Shown here: positions 16,830 to 25,298 of the stretch, piece after piece
Numbering within the stretch: position 1 is the stretch's first letter
Layout of the letters: every line of letters starts with the position of its first letter
Source of the DNA: a virus
Length of the DNA: 64,000 bases
Virus record (IMG/VR): IMGVR_UViG_3300018890_000001
Span: 62,001-126,000 of that record
Direction: 5' to 3' (one strand)
Made by a program: the position numbers and the translations under genes
The notes under the pieces: model-generated
Told to the model about the DNA's origin: nothing
What the model saw: the letters and a program-made list of their open reading frames with translations, nothing else
The model's database searches: none

Positions 16830-17651
16830 ATGTACATTAATGCTAAACGAAGAACAATTATCAAAACCAAACAAGTAGATTCAGCGACACTGCGCACTGA
16901 CGAATTTGTTTGGATCGATCAAGCGAAAAAAGTACGGATTGAAAGTATCAGTAACGAAACAGCGCAACACCGATTTGTGGTAATGGTGACGGCGATCGAC
17001 GGTATAAAAGAAGGTTTTATCTACAGCCCGCACTGGGAATTTTTCAATCCAACACCCAAAGGTGACGTTCTGTTAAATGTTCCTTATTTTTCACAGCTCG
17101 ATAACTCAACCGCGTACCACGGCCCTGGTTCCAGACAGTGTAATTTAACATCGAACGCGATGGCCGCCGAGTTTATCCTCAAAGATCGATCGATGCAAAC
17201 CCTCAGCACGATCGCCAACCAGAAAGGTTTAGGCGAACCCGAATCTGCATACGGGGCGATCGTCAATCTTTACGGAGACACTACAGATCATAACGCTAAC
17301 TCTAGCGCGCTGAGCAGTTTAGGACTCGACAGTTACTGGAGTACAGAGCTTGAGATTGGGGATATCGTCGCTAGTATCAACAAGCGACTTCCGATGCCGA
17401 TCGGGATGCATTACAAGGAAAGCGGTCACATCGTTTGTGCTGTCGGGTACAATCTAGATCGTGAAATTATCTATATCAACGATCCTTACGGTGCTCGGGC
17501 AGGCAGTCAAAATTACTACGCCGTAATCGGTAACGGCGCTGGTAAATTCGACACTTATACGTTCGCGACGATGCGAAAACTCTGGGCAGACCCGCGCGAC
17601 GGTTGGGGGCGGATGTTCAGGGCCGTTGGTAAAGTCAAAACCGGGTTGTAG
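16830..17651 (+). CDS. C39-like cysteine peptidase
   Basis: 273 residues. From about residue 88: 'NVPYFSQLDN', then 'SRQCNLTSNAMAAEF' (Cys nucleophile in QCN), 'SGHIVCAVGYN' (His) and 'IYINDPYG' (Asn/Asp), the Peptidase_C39_2 pattern. Residues 1-80 form an SH3-like N-terminal module. No transmembrane segment, so probably a virion-associated or lysis-related peptidase cutting peptide bonds in the wall. It begins 9 bp after terS and ends at a strong terminator. Confidence 0.8.
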   Translation: MYINAKRRTIIKTKQVDSATLRTDEFVWIDQAKKVRIESISNETAQHRFVVMVTAIDGIKEGFIYSPHWEFFNPTPKGDVLLNVPYFSQLDNSTAYHGPGSRQCNLTSNAMAAEFILKDRSMQTLSTIANQKGLGEPESAYGAIVNLYGDTTDHNANSSALSSLGLDSYWSTELEIGDIVASINKRLPMPIGMHYKESGHIVCAVGYNLDREIIYINDPYGARAGSQNYYAVIGNGAGKFDTYTFATMRKLWADPRDGWGRMFRAVGKVKTGL

Positions 17652-17663
17652 GGATCTAAACAA

Positions 17664-17706
17664 AGAAAGGGGGGCTATCGGATTATTCCGATAGCCCCCT
17701 CTTTTC
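17664..17706. terminator. bidirectional terminator
   Basis: Perfect 13-bp stem GGGGGCTATCGGA/TCCGATAGCCCCC with A- and T-tracts, between convergent genes. Confidence 0.92.
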
Positions 17707-17716
17707 TTGTATTGGA

Positions 17717-18064
17717 TTAGCAAACTTCGGTTAACACGTTCGACTGCTTTGTCCCGTAATCGATATTGCGCTTCCACGAGATATGCTTGAAGCGGAGTTC
17801 ATCTTTCAAGAGTTGCTCTAGATTTTTGACCACTGCACTATAGTGTTTGGCGCGATTGTAGTGAACAACAAGATTACTCTTGTCGTAACCACCTTGCGAC
17901 ACATCAGTCCCATAGTTGATCGAGTACCCAGGTAAGCTACCATAGTAGCGTGTGAAAGTGTCAAAGATATTTTCGGAAACGCCGTCGCGAAAAATACATT
18001 CGATCAAACAGCAAGCTTCGTTAATTACAACCAATACTTCATTGTTTGGAGTTCTGCTATTCAT
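17717..18064 (-). CDS. hypothetical protein
   Basis: 115 residues, alpha/beta, no known family. It has its own tagged promoter and a shared terminator, the accessory single-gene layout. Confidence 0.6.
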   Translation of the reverse strand: MNSRTPNNEVLVVINEACCLIECIFRDGVSENIFDTFTRYYGSLPGYSINYGTDVSQGGYDKSNLVVHYNRAKHYSAVVKNLEQLLKDELRFKHISWKRNIDYGTKQSNVLTEVC

Positions 18065-18084
18065 TAGGTTTCAAAAATTTCCTT

Positions 18085-18101
18085 AACTACATCATCACTT
18101 T
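18085..18101 (-). promoter_or_regulatory. GTAGT-tag promoter of 17717-18064
   Basis: Minus strand: TAAAGT, 6 nt, GTAGTT. Confidence 0.45.
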
Positions 18102-18168
18102 ACAACTAATATAGTTAAATATCAAGTAGTTCGTGCAAAATATACGATCGATTCCGATCGCCCGCGTT

Positions 18169-18969
18169 TCACTTCGCCATTACACCATCAAACTTTTTAA
18201 CAGCTTCCCAAAATTCATGCCAACCGTTTAAACCACCATTAACTAAGCGGCGTACCTGTTCCCAGTCGTGTTTGTTGGCTGCTTCTGATATTCGACGATC
18301 GAAAAAATATTCAGCTAAGATTTCAGACGCGACATCCGCTTGCAAAGCTAAATCTGGATTTTCCAGCAGCGGTACACCAAGTTTTTTACCGTAATATTGA
18401 TAGTTGGCGCGACCCGTAATTTGCACGAAACCGCGTCCTTTGTAGCGAGCACCGTCTCCGGGTTGGTTGTTCCCGAGGTCTTCGCGGTCTTCGTAGTTTT
18501 GAGTGAAATACCGATCGCCACCATATTCTGGAATCGGTGAAAAACCACCAGTCTCAACCTTAATAGTCGCAAGTGTCGCCACCAAGCAGAGTCGGTTAAG
18601 GATTTTACGCTTGGCTAACGCTTCGGTGATAGATTTCAGATTTTTAACAGCATCTTCTAATTTGCAATTCATTATCGCAGCAGCGACTTCTGGTAAAACA
18701 GCTTCCCGCAGGCGATCGAATCCTGGCAGCGTCTTCGCTTCGATTAAATCTTCAGCGACTTCTGGTGTAAGTCGATCGCCCGGATAGTTGAACCCTTTGG
18801 TGAACCGCTTGTACGCGGCTAGAGAAAGCGGTCCCCACAAACCGTCAACCTTGACAGATAAACCCAATGTATTGAGTCGCGTTTGTACTTGAAATGCCAG
18901 CGGGCGATCGAGCTTCAATTCTTCTAAATCAACTGTGATGTTGTCACCGTAAATATCTTGCAACTTCAT
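18169..18969 (-). CDS. GH19 chitinase-like endolysin with peptidoglycan-binding domain
   Basis: 266 residues from the ATG at 18969, which lies 4 bp after the upstream stop; a longer frame from 19071 only translates the Pro-rich end of the upstream gene in another frame. Residues 1-70 carry a PG_binding_1-like fold ('QTRLNTLGLSVKVDGLWGPLSLAAYKRF'). The GH19 core has 'TIKVETGGF' (catalytic Glu) and 'YKGRGFVQITGRANYQYYG'. It hydrolyses the glycan backbone of peptidoglycan, either for lysis or as a tail-tip lysozyme next to the hub-like protein. Confidence 0.85.
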   Translation of the reverse strand: MKLQDIYGDNITVDLEELKLDRPLAFQVQTRLNTLGLSVKVDGLWGPLSLAAYKRFTKGFNYPGDRLTPEVAEDLIEAKTLPGFDRLREAVLPEVAAAIMNCKLEDAVKNLKSITEALAKRKILNRLCLVATLATIKVETGGFSPIPEYGGDRYFTQNYEDREDLGNNQPGDGARYKGRGFVQITGRANYQYYGKKLGVPLLENPDLALQADVASEILAEYFFDRRISEAANKHDWEQVRRLVNGGLNGWHEFWEAVKKFDGVMAK

Positions 18970-18973
18970 AAGT

Positions 18974-20689
18974 TTAAGGTGTGGGTGCTGGAGTAGGAAC
19001 TGGTACGCTTGCTGCATCAGGCGCTCCCGGCGGCGGTGTCGCAACCGCAGATTTTTTAGTGTATTCCCCAAAACTTCCCCAGGCAGCGTAGCCAGTTAGA
19101 CCGTTACCGTTCTGGTTGAGGTGATTGAAAAAATCTTCGCGAGTTTGATAGGGACCGCCGTTCTTGAGGTTTCGGACTTGAGATTCAGTTGTCAGATTGA
19201 AGGCTTTTTTGATGTCGTCGTCTTTACCGTCTTTAATTGTGTCGTTGAGCTTCTTGAGCATTTCAGCCTGATCTTTCTCAACGGCTTGGGCAGTGCCGAC
19301 CCCACCGGCTTGTCGCATTGTCAATCCGCACTTACCTACGTTTTGTAGGCGTTCTGTCGCCGTGCGGTTGGTGTCTTTGAATACGTCATCTTTACCGTCG
19401 AGCTTCCCGCCCTGAATCGAAGCCGCAATCAAATCGTAGTCGATTTTAAGTTGGGGAAAAATCTCTTGAAACCTCGGTGGCAGTCGGGACGGATCACCCG
19501 AGATTAAAGCTTCAGCAACTATCCGGTCTTCTTGATTTACACCACCCTCTTTCTGGGCAAGAATTGTAGCGACATCTTCTTTAATTTTATCTTGCAGTTC
19601 CTTTGCTTTTAATGTGCTGTCGGGAATCATACCGGCGATCGCCATTTGGATGCGCGTATTCGGATCTAGTTTTAACAGTGCTTCTTTGTCGGAAAGTCCT
19701 TTACTGCCCTGTGGCGCACCCTCTCCAAAAGTCTCGTTGAGAATCCCTTCTAAATTTTGCTTTCCTTCTGAACCAAGGCAATCACCCAGAATAGCTTTCG
19801 CTTTTTCAACTAATGCTTCTCGCGATCGTTCGGCGCTTGTCTGTTTGGATGTATCGTCACCCAGTGGAGTAGAAGTCAGGGGTGGTGCTAGCATATTTGG
19901 CGAACCCCTACCACCAAGCATCTTGAAATTAAGATCAACTTGGCAGTAGTGATAACCTTTGTCGCCGACAAGTGGGTGATCGTATTGAGCGGAGATGCTC
20001 GTACAAGCGCACGGAGCCATAATTTTATCTCCCTGCTGCACGTACAAGAGCGGTGGTGTGTAGACGTTCTTGCTTTCTTGGCGATCGCTTAGTTCGTGCA
20101 TTTGATATAACTGCTCGACTAAGTGGGAAACGTCGTGCTGCTTGTCATAAAAAGTGACTGAAAATCGAAACGTGCGCGCACCGATTGATTTAAAGTTTTG
20201 CCCACCTCGGATGTGGTCGCCGTCTTGATCGCTCCATTCAGCAGATTGTTCATCAGAAATTTGCGACACGGCAACGCCTAAAAACGAATTACCAGGCTGT
20301 TTCACGTCGAGAACTTTTCCAGATAACTTGCCGTTAAGAAATCGGATCGAAACAGGCGACGCTGCCGGTTGGATCTTGGCATCGCGCTGCTGCTTGGAAA
20401 TTGGAGACGGTGGATAATTGACGCTTGGCTGGGAGTTACTGGCAGCAGCAGGTTTGGTGTCGGGTTTGGCATCGGTGGCTCCGGCTGGTTTCTTAGCCGC
20501 GTCTTCGGCTTTGGTGTCGCCACCAAACAATTTAGTGAAAAAATCTAATGGACTTGACGGTGCTGGCGCTGGCGCTGGCGAAACTGCGGGAGTCGCTGCT
20601 GGGGTCGCCGTCGGCGCAGGACTTGCCGCAGGCGCTGGTGCAGCAGTCGGAGTCGCGGCTGTCGGTTTAATCGGTTTGGTTTCAGGCAT
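18974..20689 (-). CDS. hub/tube-initiator-like tail protein
   Basis: 571 residues. A Pro/Ala-rich N-terminus (1-45) and C-terminus flank a beta-domain at about residues 110-275 with 'RTFRFSVTFYDKQHDVS' and 'PPLLYVQQGDKIMAPCACTSISAQYDHPLVGDKGYHYCQVDLNFKML'. The order (jelly strand, wedge, 'y..P...G..yRa.v') recalls LysM-type tail and CIS_tube proteins, a weak match. A helical region from 290 to 520 follows. Adjacent to the endolysin, consistent with a puncturing hub. Its ATG lies about 10 nt downstream of a terminator-like hairpin. Confidence 0.55.
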   Translation of the reverse strand: MPETKPIKPTAATPTAAPAPAASPAPTATPAATPAVSPAPAPAPSSPLDFFTKLFGGDTKAEDAAKKPAGATDAKPDTKPAAASNSQPSVNYPPSPISKQQRDAKIQPAASPVSIRFLNGKLSGKVLDVKQPGNSFLGVAVSQISDEQSAEWSDQDGDHIRGGQNFKSIGARTFRFSVTFYDKQHDVSHLVEQLYQMHELSDRQESKNVYTPPLLYVQQGDKIMAPCACTSISAQYDHPLVGDKGYHYCQVDLNFKMLGGRGSPNMLAPPLTSTPLGDDTSKQTSAERSREALVEKAKAILGDCLGSEGKQNLEGILNETFGEGAPQGSKGLSDKEALLKLDPNTRIQMAIAGMIPDSTLKAKELQDKIKEDVATILAQKEGGVNQEDRIVAEALISGDPSRLPPRFQEIFPQLKIDYDLIAASIQGGKLDGKDDVFKDTNRTATERLQNVGKCGLTMRQAGGVGTAQAVEKDQAEMLKKLNDTIKDGKDDDIKKAFNLTTESQVRNLKNGGPYQTREDFFNHLNQNGNGLTGYAAWGSFGEYTKKSAVATPPPGAPDAASVPVPTPAPTP

Positions 20690-20699
20690 TAGATAGACA

Positions 20700-20731
20700 C
20701 AAAAAAGCGCCTTCTGGGTAGAAAGCGCTTG
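20700..20731 (-). terminator. terminator hairpin directly upstream of the 20689 start
   Basis: Minus strand: AAGCGC stem, loop containing TTCT...AGAA, GCGCTTTTTT. It ends the 20771 gene. The next start is about 10 nt on, so expression of 18974-20689 requires read-through. Confidence 0.7.
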
Positions 20732-20770
20732 GTGAAAGTTAGCAGTATTTGATTGGGAGATATTCGTATC

Positions 20771-21349
20771 TTAGGCGATCGCCACCTTCAAGTCTAAACT
20801 CAACTGTCCTACTGCGGTCACGGTCGAAATATAAGCGTCGATAAATTCTTGAGCGTCTGCGATTCCGGCATTTTCTAGTTCGCAAGCGTCAATTTCGCAA
20901 AAACGAGTCCAACCGTCCCTCGTTTGAAAGCAAGGTCCATCAGGTTGTGAAACCAATATTTCTCCACCTTCTAGACTCTGCAAGATTTGGAAGCCTTTAT
21001 AGGTGCCGAGTAACTCCCAGTAAAATCCCAACCCGTCTTCGTCAAGAGCGTCAATCTTGTTGTTCAACTCAACGCATTCTTCAGTATCAACAAGTTCGCC
21101 GCACGATATGTCGGCAATCATTTTTCTGTATTTTTGGAGTTTCAGATCGTTGGGGAACGGTTTACCTTTTTTGGTGGCGACGGAAAGTCTGGCAAGTTTA
21201 GACATTCGCAGTACCTTAGCAATACCTTGTTTCGTGTTGGTATCCACTTCAAAATCTCCAAAATACTCCGTCATATCGAAATACGATTCTGTAGCTTGAA
21301 TCAGAGGTACTGTTTGAAACCATTCGGGACGTTTTTCTAATCGATTCAT
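20771..21349 (-). CDS. hypothetical protein
   Basis: 192 residues, no recognised domain. A good ribosome binding site (AAGGAG) precedes the ATG. It follows the C5-methyltransferase gene by 11 bp, so it is co-transcribed with the DNA-modification genes. The C-terminal 'FIDAYISTVTAVGQLSLDLKVAIA' may be a dimerisation strand-helix. Confidence 0.62.
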   Translation of the reverse strand: MNRLEKRPEWFQTVPLIQATESYFDMTEYFGDFEVDTNTKQGIAKVLRMSKLARLSVATKKGKPFPNDLKLQKYRKMIADISCGELVDTEECVELNNKIDALDEDGLGFYWELLGTYKGFQILQSLEGGEILVSQPDGPCFQTRDGWTRFCEIDACELENAGIADAQEFIDAYISTVTAVGQLSLDLKVAIA

Positions 21350-21360
21350 CCTTTTTCTCC

Positions 21361-22707
21361 TTAATTACATTGTTTGTCAATCACCGATGCAATCGCCCGG
21401 TAAATTGCTTGCGCGACTTGTACTGCAACACCGTTACCGATGCAGCTTGAAGCGATGTCATCCTTATCGCAAAGCTTGTAGTCGTCACCCAATCCTTGCA
21501 GTCGTCGCAACATCGGAACGTCAAACTTGACGATGACGCAGTTATCGATCAGGGCGCGAAATTTCTGATCGACTGTCGCATTCCGCAAGTCCAGATTTTT
21601 GCAAAATAAACCGCGCGGATAAACCTTGGGTGTCAGCGTAACTCCTGGGTGATCGTCCATGCAAACTGTCAGTGTATTATTTCCGGCATTGGCACCGGGG
21701 ATTAATACCGCACGGAGCTGTGCCGCCGAAAGTCTTTGTGCAGTTACTGTCGTGCAGGGTTCGTGTCCCTGACGAGCTTCTTTCATGGAGAACTCTTGAG
21801 TGGTCGCCATAAAGGCCCTTGGCCAATGTGACTCCGAATCGGCAGAGGCGACGAGCGTCCAACAAGGTTCATCCGCTGACTTAACTGTGATGTCTCGCCC
21901 GGCGTTTTTTCCGTCGATAATATACTCAAGTATGCCTTTGAGTTTGTTGCGGGCGATCGCCTCCTTGACTCGCGCAATATGCCATTCGGCTAAACCATTT
22001 TCCCGTTTCCCTGCTGGACGCATTTTGTTTTTGTCCCAAATCTGCCAGGACAGTGCACCATCATCGTTCCAAGATGGTATAAAGCAAGGGCGATCTCCAA
22101 TCAAATCGGAAACGGCTTCGAGCCAACCCACCCAAGGCTTGAGAGTTGGACCGAATAGCGTCGGTTGTGGAAATTCGGCGTGAGTCGGTGGAATGGCTGG
22201 CACTTGTCCGATATCAGACCGGATGGCAACTATATAAAGTCGCTCCCTTGTCTGCGGTGTACCGTAATTGGCCGCGTTGAGGTTGAATTTCTGGACGTTA
22301 TATCCCAACTTCTGTAACCCATTGAAGATTATTCTATAGGATATTGAACCTTCGTAATCGTCAACGTTCTCGATAGCTACTGCTTTGGGACGTAGGTATG
22401 CAATGTGTCGGATGGTTGCTTGAGCCGCAGTGATATCGAGTTCCCCTTCAATTCCTTTTTGCGCTTTAGAGAATTTTGTACAAGGGGGAGATGCCCAAAA
22501 TAAATCGAGTTTTCCGGGTAGAATCCCGAACTGCTCTGGATCGACTTCTTGCACTGGGGCGATGATAACGTGATCGCCGTGATTCGGTATGTACATCAAC
22601 TCAGCTTTTTTGCGATCAAATTCGATCGCCCGCCGAATTCTCGCCCCCATTTTTTTGAAGGCATAGTCCACTACACCACCGCCGCTAAAGGTTGTTACTA
22701 CGTTCAA
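21361..22707 (-). CDS. DNA (cytosine-5-)-methyltransferase
   Basis: 448 residues. Motif I 'TFSGGGVVDYAFKKMG', motif IV 'WASPPCTKFSKA' (catalytic Cys), motif VI 'AIENVDDY', motif VIII 'QTRERLYIVAI' and C-terminal motif X 'GNGVAVQVAQAIYRAI' are all in order, so the enzyme should be active. No adjacent restriction endonuclease is evident, so it probably protects phage DNA from host restriction. Target sequence unknown; the HIP1 core CGATCG is a tempting guess in a cyanobacterial phage. Confidence 0.92.
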   Translation of the reverse strand: MNVVTTFSGGGVVDYAFKKMGARIRRAIEFDRKKAELMYIPNHGDHVIIAPVQEVDPEQFGILPGKLDLFWASPPCTKFSKAQKGIEGELDITAAQATIRHIAYLRPKAVAIENVDDYEGSISYRIIFNGLQKLGYNVQKFNLNAANYGTPQTRERLYIVAIRSDIGQVPAIPPTHAEFPQPTLFGPTLKPWVGWLEAVSDLIGDRPCFIPSWNDDGALSWQIWDKNKMRPAGKRENGLAEWHIARVKEAIARNKLKGILEYIIDGKNAGRDITVKSADEPCWTLVASADSESHWPRAFMATTQEFSMKEARQGHEPCTTVTAQRLSAAQLRAVLIPGANAGNNTLTVCMDDHPGVTLTPKVYPRGLFCKNLDLRNATVDQKFRALIDNCVIVKFDVPMLRRLQGLGDDYKLCDKDDIASSCIGNGVAVQVAQAIYRAIASVIDKQCN

Positions 22708-22711
22708 TGTC

Positions 22712-23008
22712 TTATCCCTCCGTAATTGTTACTGGGCGAACCACAAGACATTCAACCCATTTTTTGGCTTCAAAAAGTCCCATTCCGTTCATTTGATCGA
22801 GCGCAACACCAAATCTAAAAATGAATATTTCACGCGCATCTACAGGCGAAATATCGGGTACTTTCTCACGAACCAAAGCGTATATCTTTTTGATGAGCTG
22901 CTGCTTATCGGGATTAAAGGCTTCATGCTCGTCTTCTAGAAACTGCAAGCTTGCAGCTTGATCGTCAAAAGGATCTATACCTTCAACGATCTTTGGGATG
23001 TTGCTCAC
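22712..23008 (-). CDS. hypothetical protein between C5 methyltransferase and DUF4031 genes
   Basis: 98 residues, mostly helical and acidic. Gaps of 4 bp on both sides place it in the same operon. No family recognised. Confidence 0.62.
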   Translation of the reverse strand: MSNIPKIVEGIDPFDDQAASLQFLEDEHEAFNPDKQQLIKKIYALVREKVPDISPVDAREIFIFRFGVALDQMNGMGLFEAKKWVECLVVRPVTITEG

Positions 23009-23012
23009 CTTG

Positions 23013-23315
23013 TTACTCTCCTTTTTTAACCAAAGCCCTCAAACCACCCTGCTCGGCGATCCATTCGGGCAAGCTTTTTTTGATCGCCCCTTGTTCAATC
23101 GCGAGTAGGCGTTTAGATGGTGTCAAGTCGTAATGCGGAAACCATTTGTGGTTTTGGAAATAAGATCGTTTCAGTCCGATTGCCTCCGCAACGCGGTGCA
23201 ATTCTCGCAAACTTTTAGGTGTCGTATCTGCGGGCCAAAGGTGGCACCACAATTTTCCGTATTGCTTAGTTCTTCCGGTCGGTAGCGCCGGAAACAACTG
23301 GTCAACGTACAGCAT
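23013..23315 (-). CDS. DUF4031 protein
   Basis: 100 residues. 'YVDQLFP...WCHLWPADTTPKSLRELHRVAEAIGLKRSYFQNHKWFPHYDLTPSKRLLAIEQGA' has all conserved pieces of the DUF4031 family (HL-x-AD, ELH, HYDLT, A-x-x-GA). These small proteins are frequent in phages and mobile elements; biochemical function is unknown. Confidence 0.85.
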   Translation of the reverse strand: MLYVDQLFPALPTGRTKQYGKLWCHLWPADTTPKSLRELHRVAEAIGLKRSYFQNHKWFPHYDLTPSKRLLAIEQGAIKKSLPEWIAEQGGLRALVKKGE

Positions 23316-23317
23316 AA

Positions 23318-23830
23318 TTAATGTCCAAATCTAGGAACGAGGTACCCGTCCGCAGCCCACATCAGATTGTGGAGCGGACAGACTTTATTACCGTTGGCAT
23401 CAGGGGCGATCGAATTAAGGTTTGCACCTTTGTGCGGACAAATACCACAACTAAGCTTGCTGTCGCGATAGATTTGTTCCAAGAGTTCCATCAGGTCAGT
23501 ATTTAAAACTTCAGTTGGGATTTCTGGAACTTCTCTAAAACACTGGCGTTTTTCCCATGTAATAAAGCGGTGCGGACGGAACGGATAAACAAGCGAATGT
23601 AGTGATTCCCCGTCGCGGATTACTCTATTGATGACCATCCTAAATTCATAGTTGTTGAAAAACCGAAAATCTGGGTGTATGTGTTCATCGAAGAATCCTA
23701 TTTCTGCATCTTCGTGGAAATCAGCTATTACAGGTATTGAGCGACCTTTCTCAATCTGCGAAAACAGACAAGGGACGAGATAAAATTCCCCAATTATTGG
23801 GGGATACGTTAGTTCGGTAATTTTTTGCAC
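23318..23830 (-). CDS. protein with C-terminal Rieske-like [2Fe-2S] signature
   Basis: 170 residues from a GTG at 23830, chosen because AAGGAG lies 6 nt upstream and it abuts the preceding stop. Near the C-terminus, 'CPHKGANL' and, 17 residues on, 'CPLHNLMW' reproduce the Rieske ligand pattern C-x-H-x(15-17)-C-x2-H. The N-terminal 120 residues are beta-rich ('IGEFYLVPC', 'FRFFNNYEFRMVINRV', 'PFRPHRFITWEKRQCF') with no known fold. Small phage proteins with this tail are, to my knowledge, uncharacterised. Electron transfer or zinc binding are both possible. Confidence 0.65.
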   Translation of the reverse strand: MQKITELTYPPIIGEFYLVPCLFSQIEKGRSIPVIADFHEDAEIGFFDEHIHPDFRFFNNYEFRMVINRVIRDGESLHSLVYPFRPHRFITWEKRQCFREVPEIPTEVLNTDLMELLEQIYRDSKLSCGICPHKGANLNSIAPDANGNKVCPLHNLMWAADGYLVPRFGH

Positions 23831-23831
23831 A

Positions 23832-24382
23832 TTAAGCTCCTTGATTGTGTTTGTTGTTTTCGATCGCCAGCAATTGTCGGACACGATGGATCTCTGTCTC
23901 TAAATGTACCACCCCTCCTGCATTTAAGTCGAGGTAAAGCCGCAAAACTTCTACACGAGTTTGCAAGTCGTTTACATAGAATGTGAAACTCAAAAGCGGG
24001 GGTATCTGCGAGGACGGTCTACCTTGAAGAGTGAAATCTTTTCGATACAACCCATTAAAGACTGGAAGTTTGTTGACAATAAACAACCGCGCAGCTTGGA
24101 GTCTTTGTTTACCATCAAGTAACACCATTGGTGGTTCAATATTGCCCTCAAAAAACCGGGGCAGTTAAATATGATGTGTCGGTTGAGATTTCCGCCTCTA
24201 AGGACGTATTCGACATATTTAATCTGTTGCTGTTGCGACCAAACGTGTCCGCGCTGAAAGTCGGGATCGAGATCGAGTCCGACCTCCCTTTCATAAATCA
24301 CTAATTGTTGTTCTAAGCTGTTCCAGGGTATTGTAAAAGACTTGCCCCAACGCTCGATTTTAGGGATATCGTACCATTCCAT
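23832..24382 (-). CDS. DUF262-like protein, needs a -1 frameshift
   Basis: Two frames together give one DUF262/GmrS-like N-terminal domain: frame A (ATG 24382, with AGAGGA upstream) carries 'DLDPDFQRGHVWSQQQQIKYVEYVLRGG', and frame B carries 'MVLLDGKQRLQAARLF'. The switch is at T-TTT-TTG (about 24162-24168), a canonical -1 slippery heptamer in the correct phase; one missing T would give the same result. DUF262 binds or hydrolyses nucleotides in type IV restriction (GmrSD) and ParB-like proteins. Here it stands alone beside two methyltransferases, possibly as an anti-restriction or regulatory factor. Confidence 0.65.
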
Positions 24383-24454
24383 AATAAAAATCCTCTGCGA
24401 TTGATTGGATCTAGAAAATCCTGACACTATGTTTCAAGTGCCAGGAAAAAATAA

Positions 24455-25285
24455 TTAAGTGCTTACACCTCCAAAATTGATGTTTTTGAATGCCAACATT
24501 TCGGTCACTGGATTCGATCGCGCCTTCCCATCTCTATTAATCGAAACTTTATTCTCAAAAGTGGTGATAGTGAACCCAAGATCTGAGTAGAGTTCGACAA
24601 TCCTTGGGGTTGCGTAATTGGAGGCAACCACCGGATTTGGTTTGTTTGCCAAGAAGTGTGCGAGTCGCGCCTGATCCGCCCAAGTAAACGGAGCAGCGTA
24701 GGAAAAAGTGCTACCCGTTGCAGACACCGGATCGTATGGTGGGTCTGCATAGACAAAATCGTCTTGGGCGATCGACACCGCTTCAAAATCACCGACGGTG
24801 AACTCCCAATTGGTGAAAACTTCTTGATATGCGCTGAAATCAGTAAGGTAAGTGCGGTAATCGGAAAAATCTTCCTTGTACAGATGCCATTTTTTGCGAT
24901 CGGGTTTGCCATGAGGAACATTGAATCCTCCGTCTTTTCTACAGCGGACTAAGCCGTTGTAGCCTGTCGCCAGAATAAAATACAACAAGCTGGCGGTTTC
25001 CGCAGATTCCTCGTTTTGATAGATCGCCCGCAAATTGAACTCATCACGTTTTTCGTTGTGCAATGCTTCTGTACTGACCATTTTAAAATGAGGCACGAGT
25101 CCATTTTTGACCTGGTTGTACAGGTTTACGATCGGTCGCCAGTTATCATTAGCAAGAACACGATCCGGGCGGATTGCCATCACGTCTCCTAGTCCGCCAG
25201 CGAACAAAGAGACATAACGCAACTGGCGATCGTAATAGGGGGCGATCCGATGTGCCACTTTTGTTTTACCTCCAGGCCACGCCAC
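24455..25285 (-). CDS. Dam-type adenine-N6 DNA methyltransferase
   Basis: 276 residues from GTG 25285. A longer ATG frame (25438) adds a Ser/Lys-rich segment that only mirrors the acidic 3' end of the upstream gene, so it is rejected. Motif X/I 'AWPGGKTKVAHRI' and 'SLFAGGLGDVMAI', and catalytic 'DFVYADPPYDP' define the D12 class. The substrate is adenine in DNA, classically GATC, which is the core of the abundant CGATCG sites. Pairs with the C5 enzyme in self-protection. Confidence 0.88.
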   Translation of the reverse strand: MAWPGGKTKVAHRIAPYYDRQLRYVSLFAGGLGDVMAIRPDRVLANDNWRPIVNLYNQVKNGLVPHFKMVSTEALHNEKRDEFNLRAIYQNEESAETASLLYFILATGYNGLVRCRKDGGFNVPHGKPDRKKWHLYKEDFSDYRTYLTDFSAYQEVFTNWEFTVGDFEAVSIAQDDFVYADPPYDPVSATGSTFSYAAPFTWADQARLAHFLANKPNPVVASNYATPRIVELYSDLGFTITTFENKVSINRDGKARSNPVTEMLAFKNINFGGVST

Positions 25286-25298
25286 CAGCGGTTTTAGA

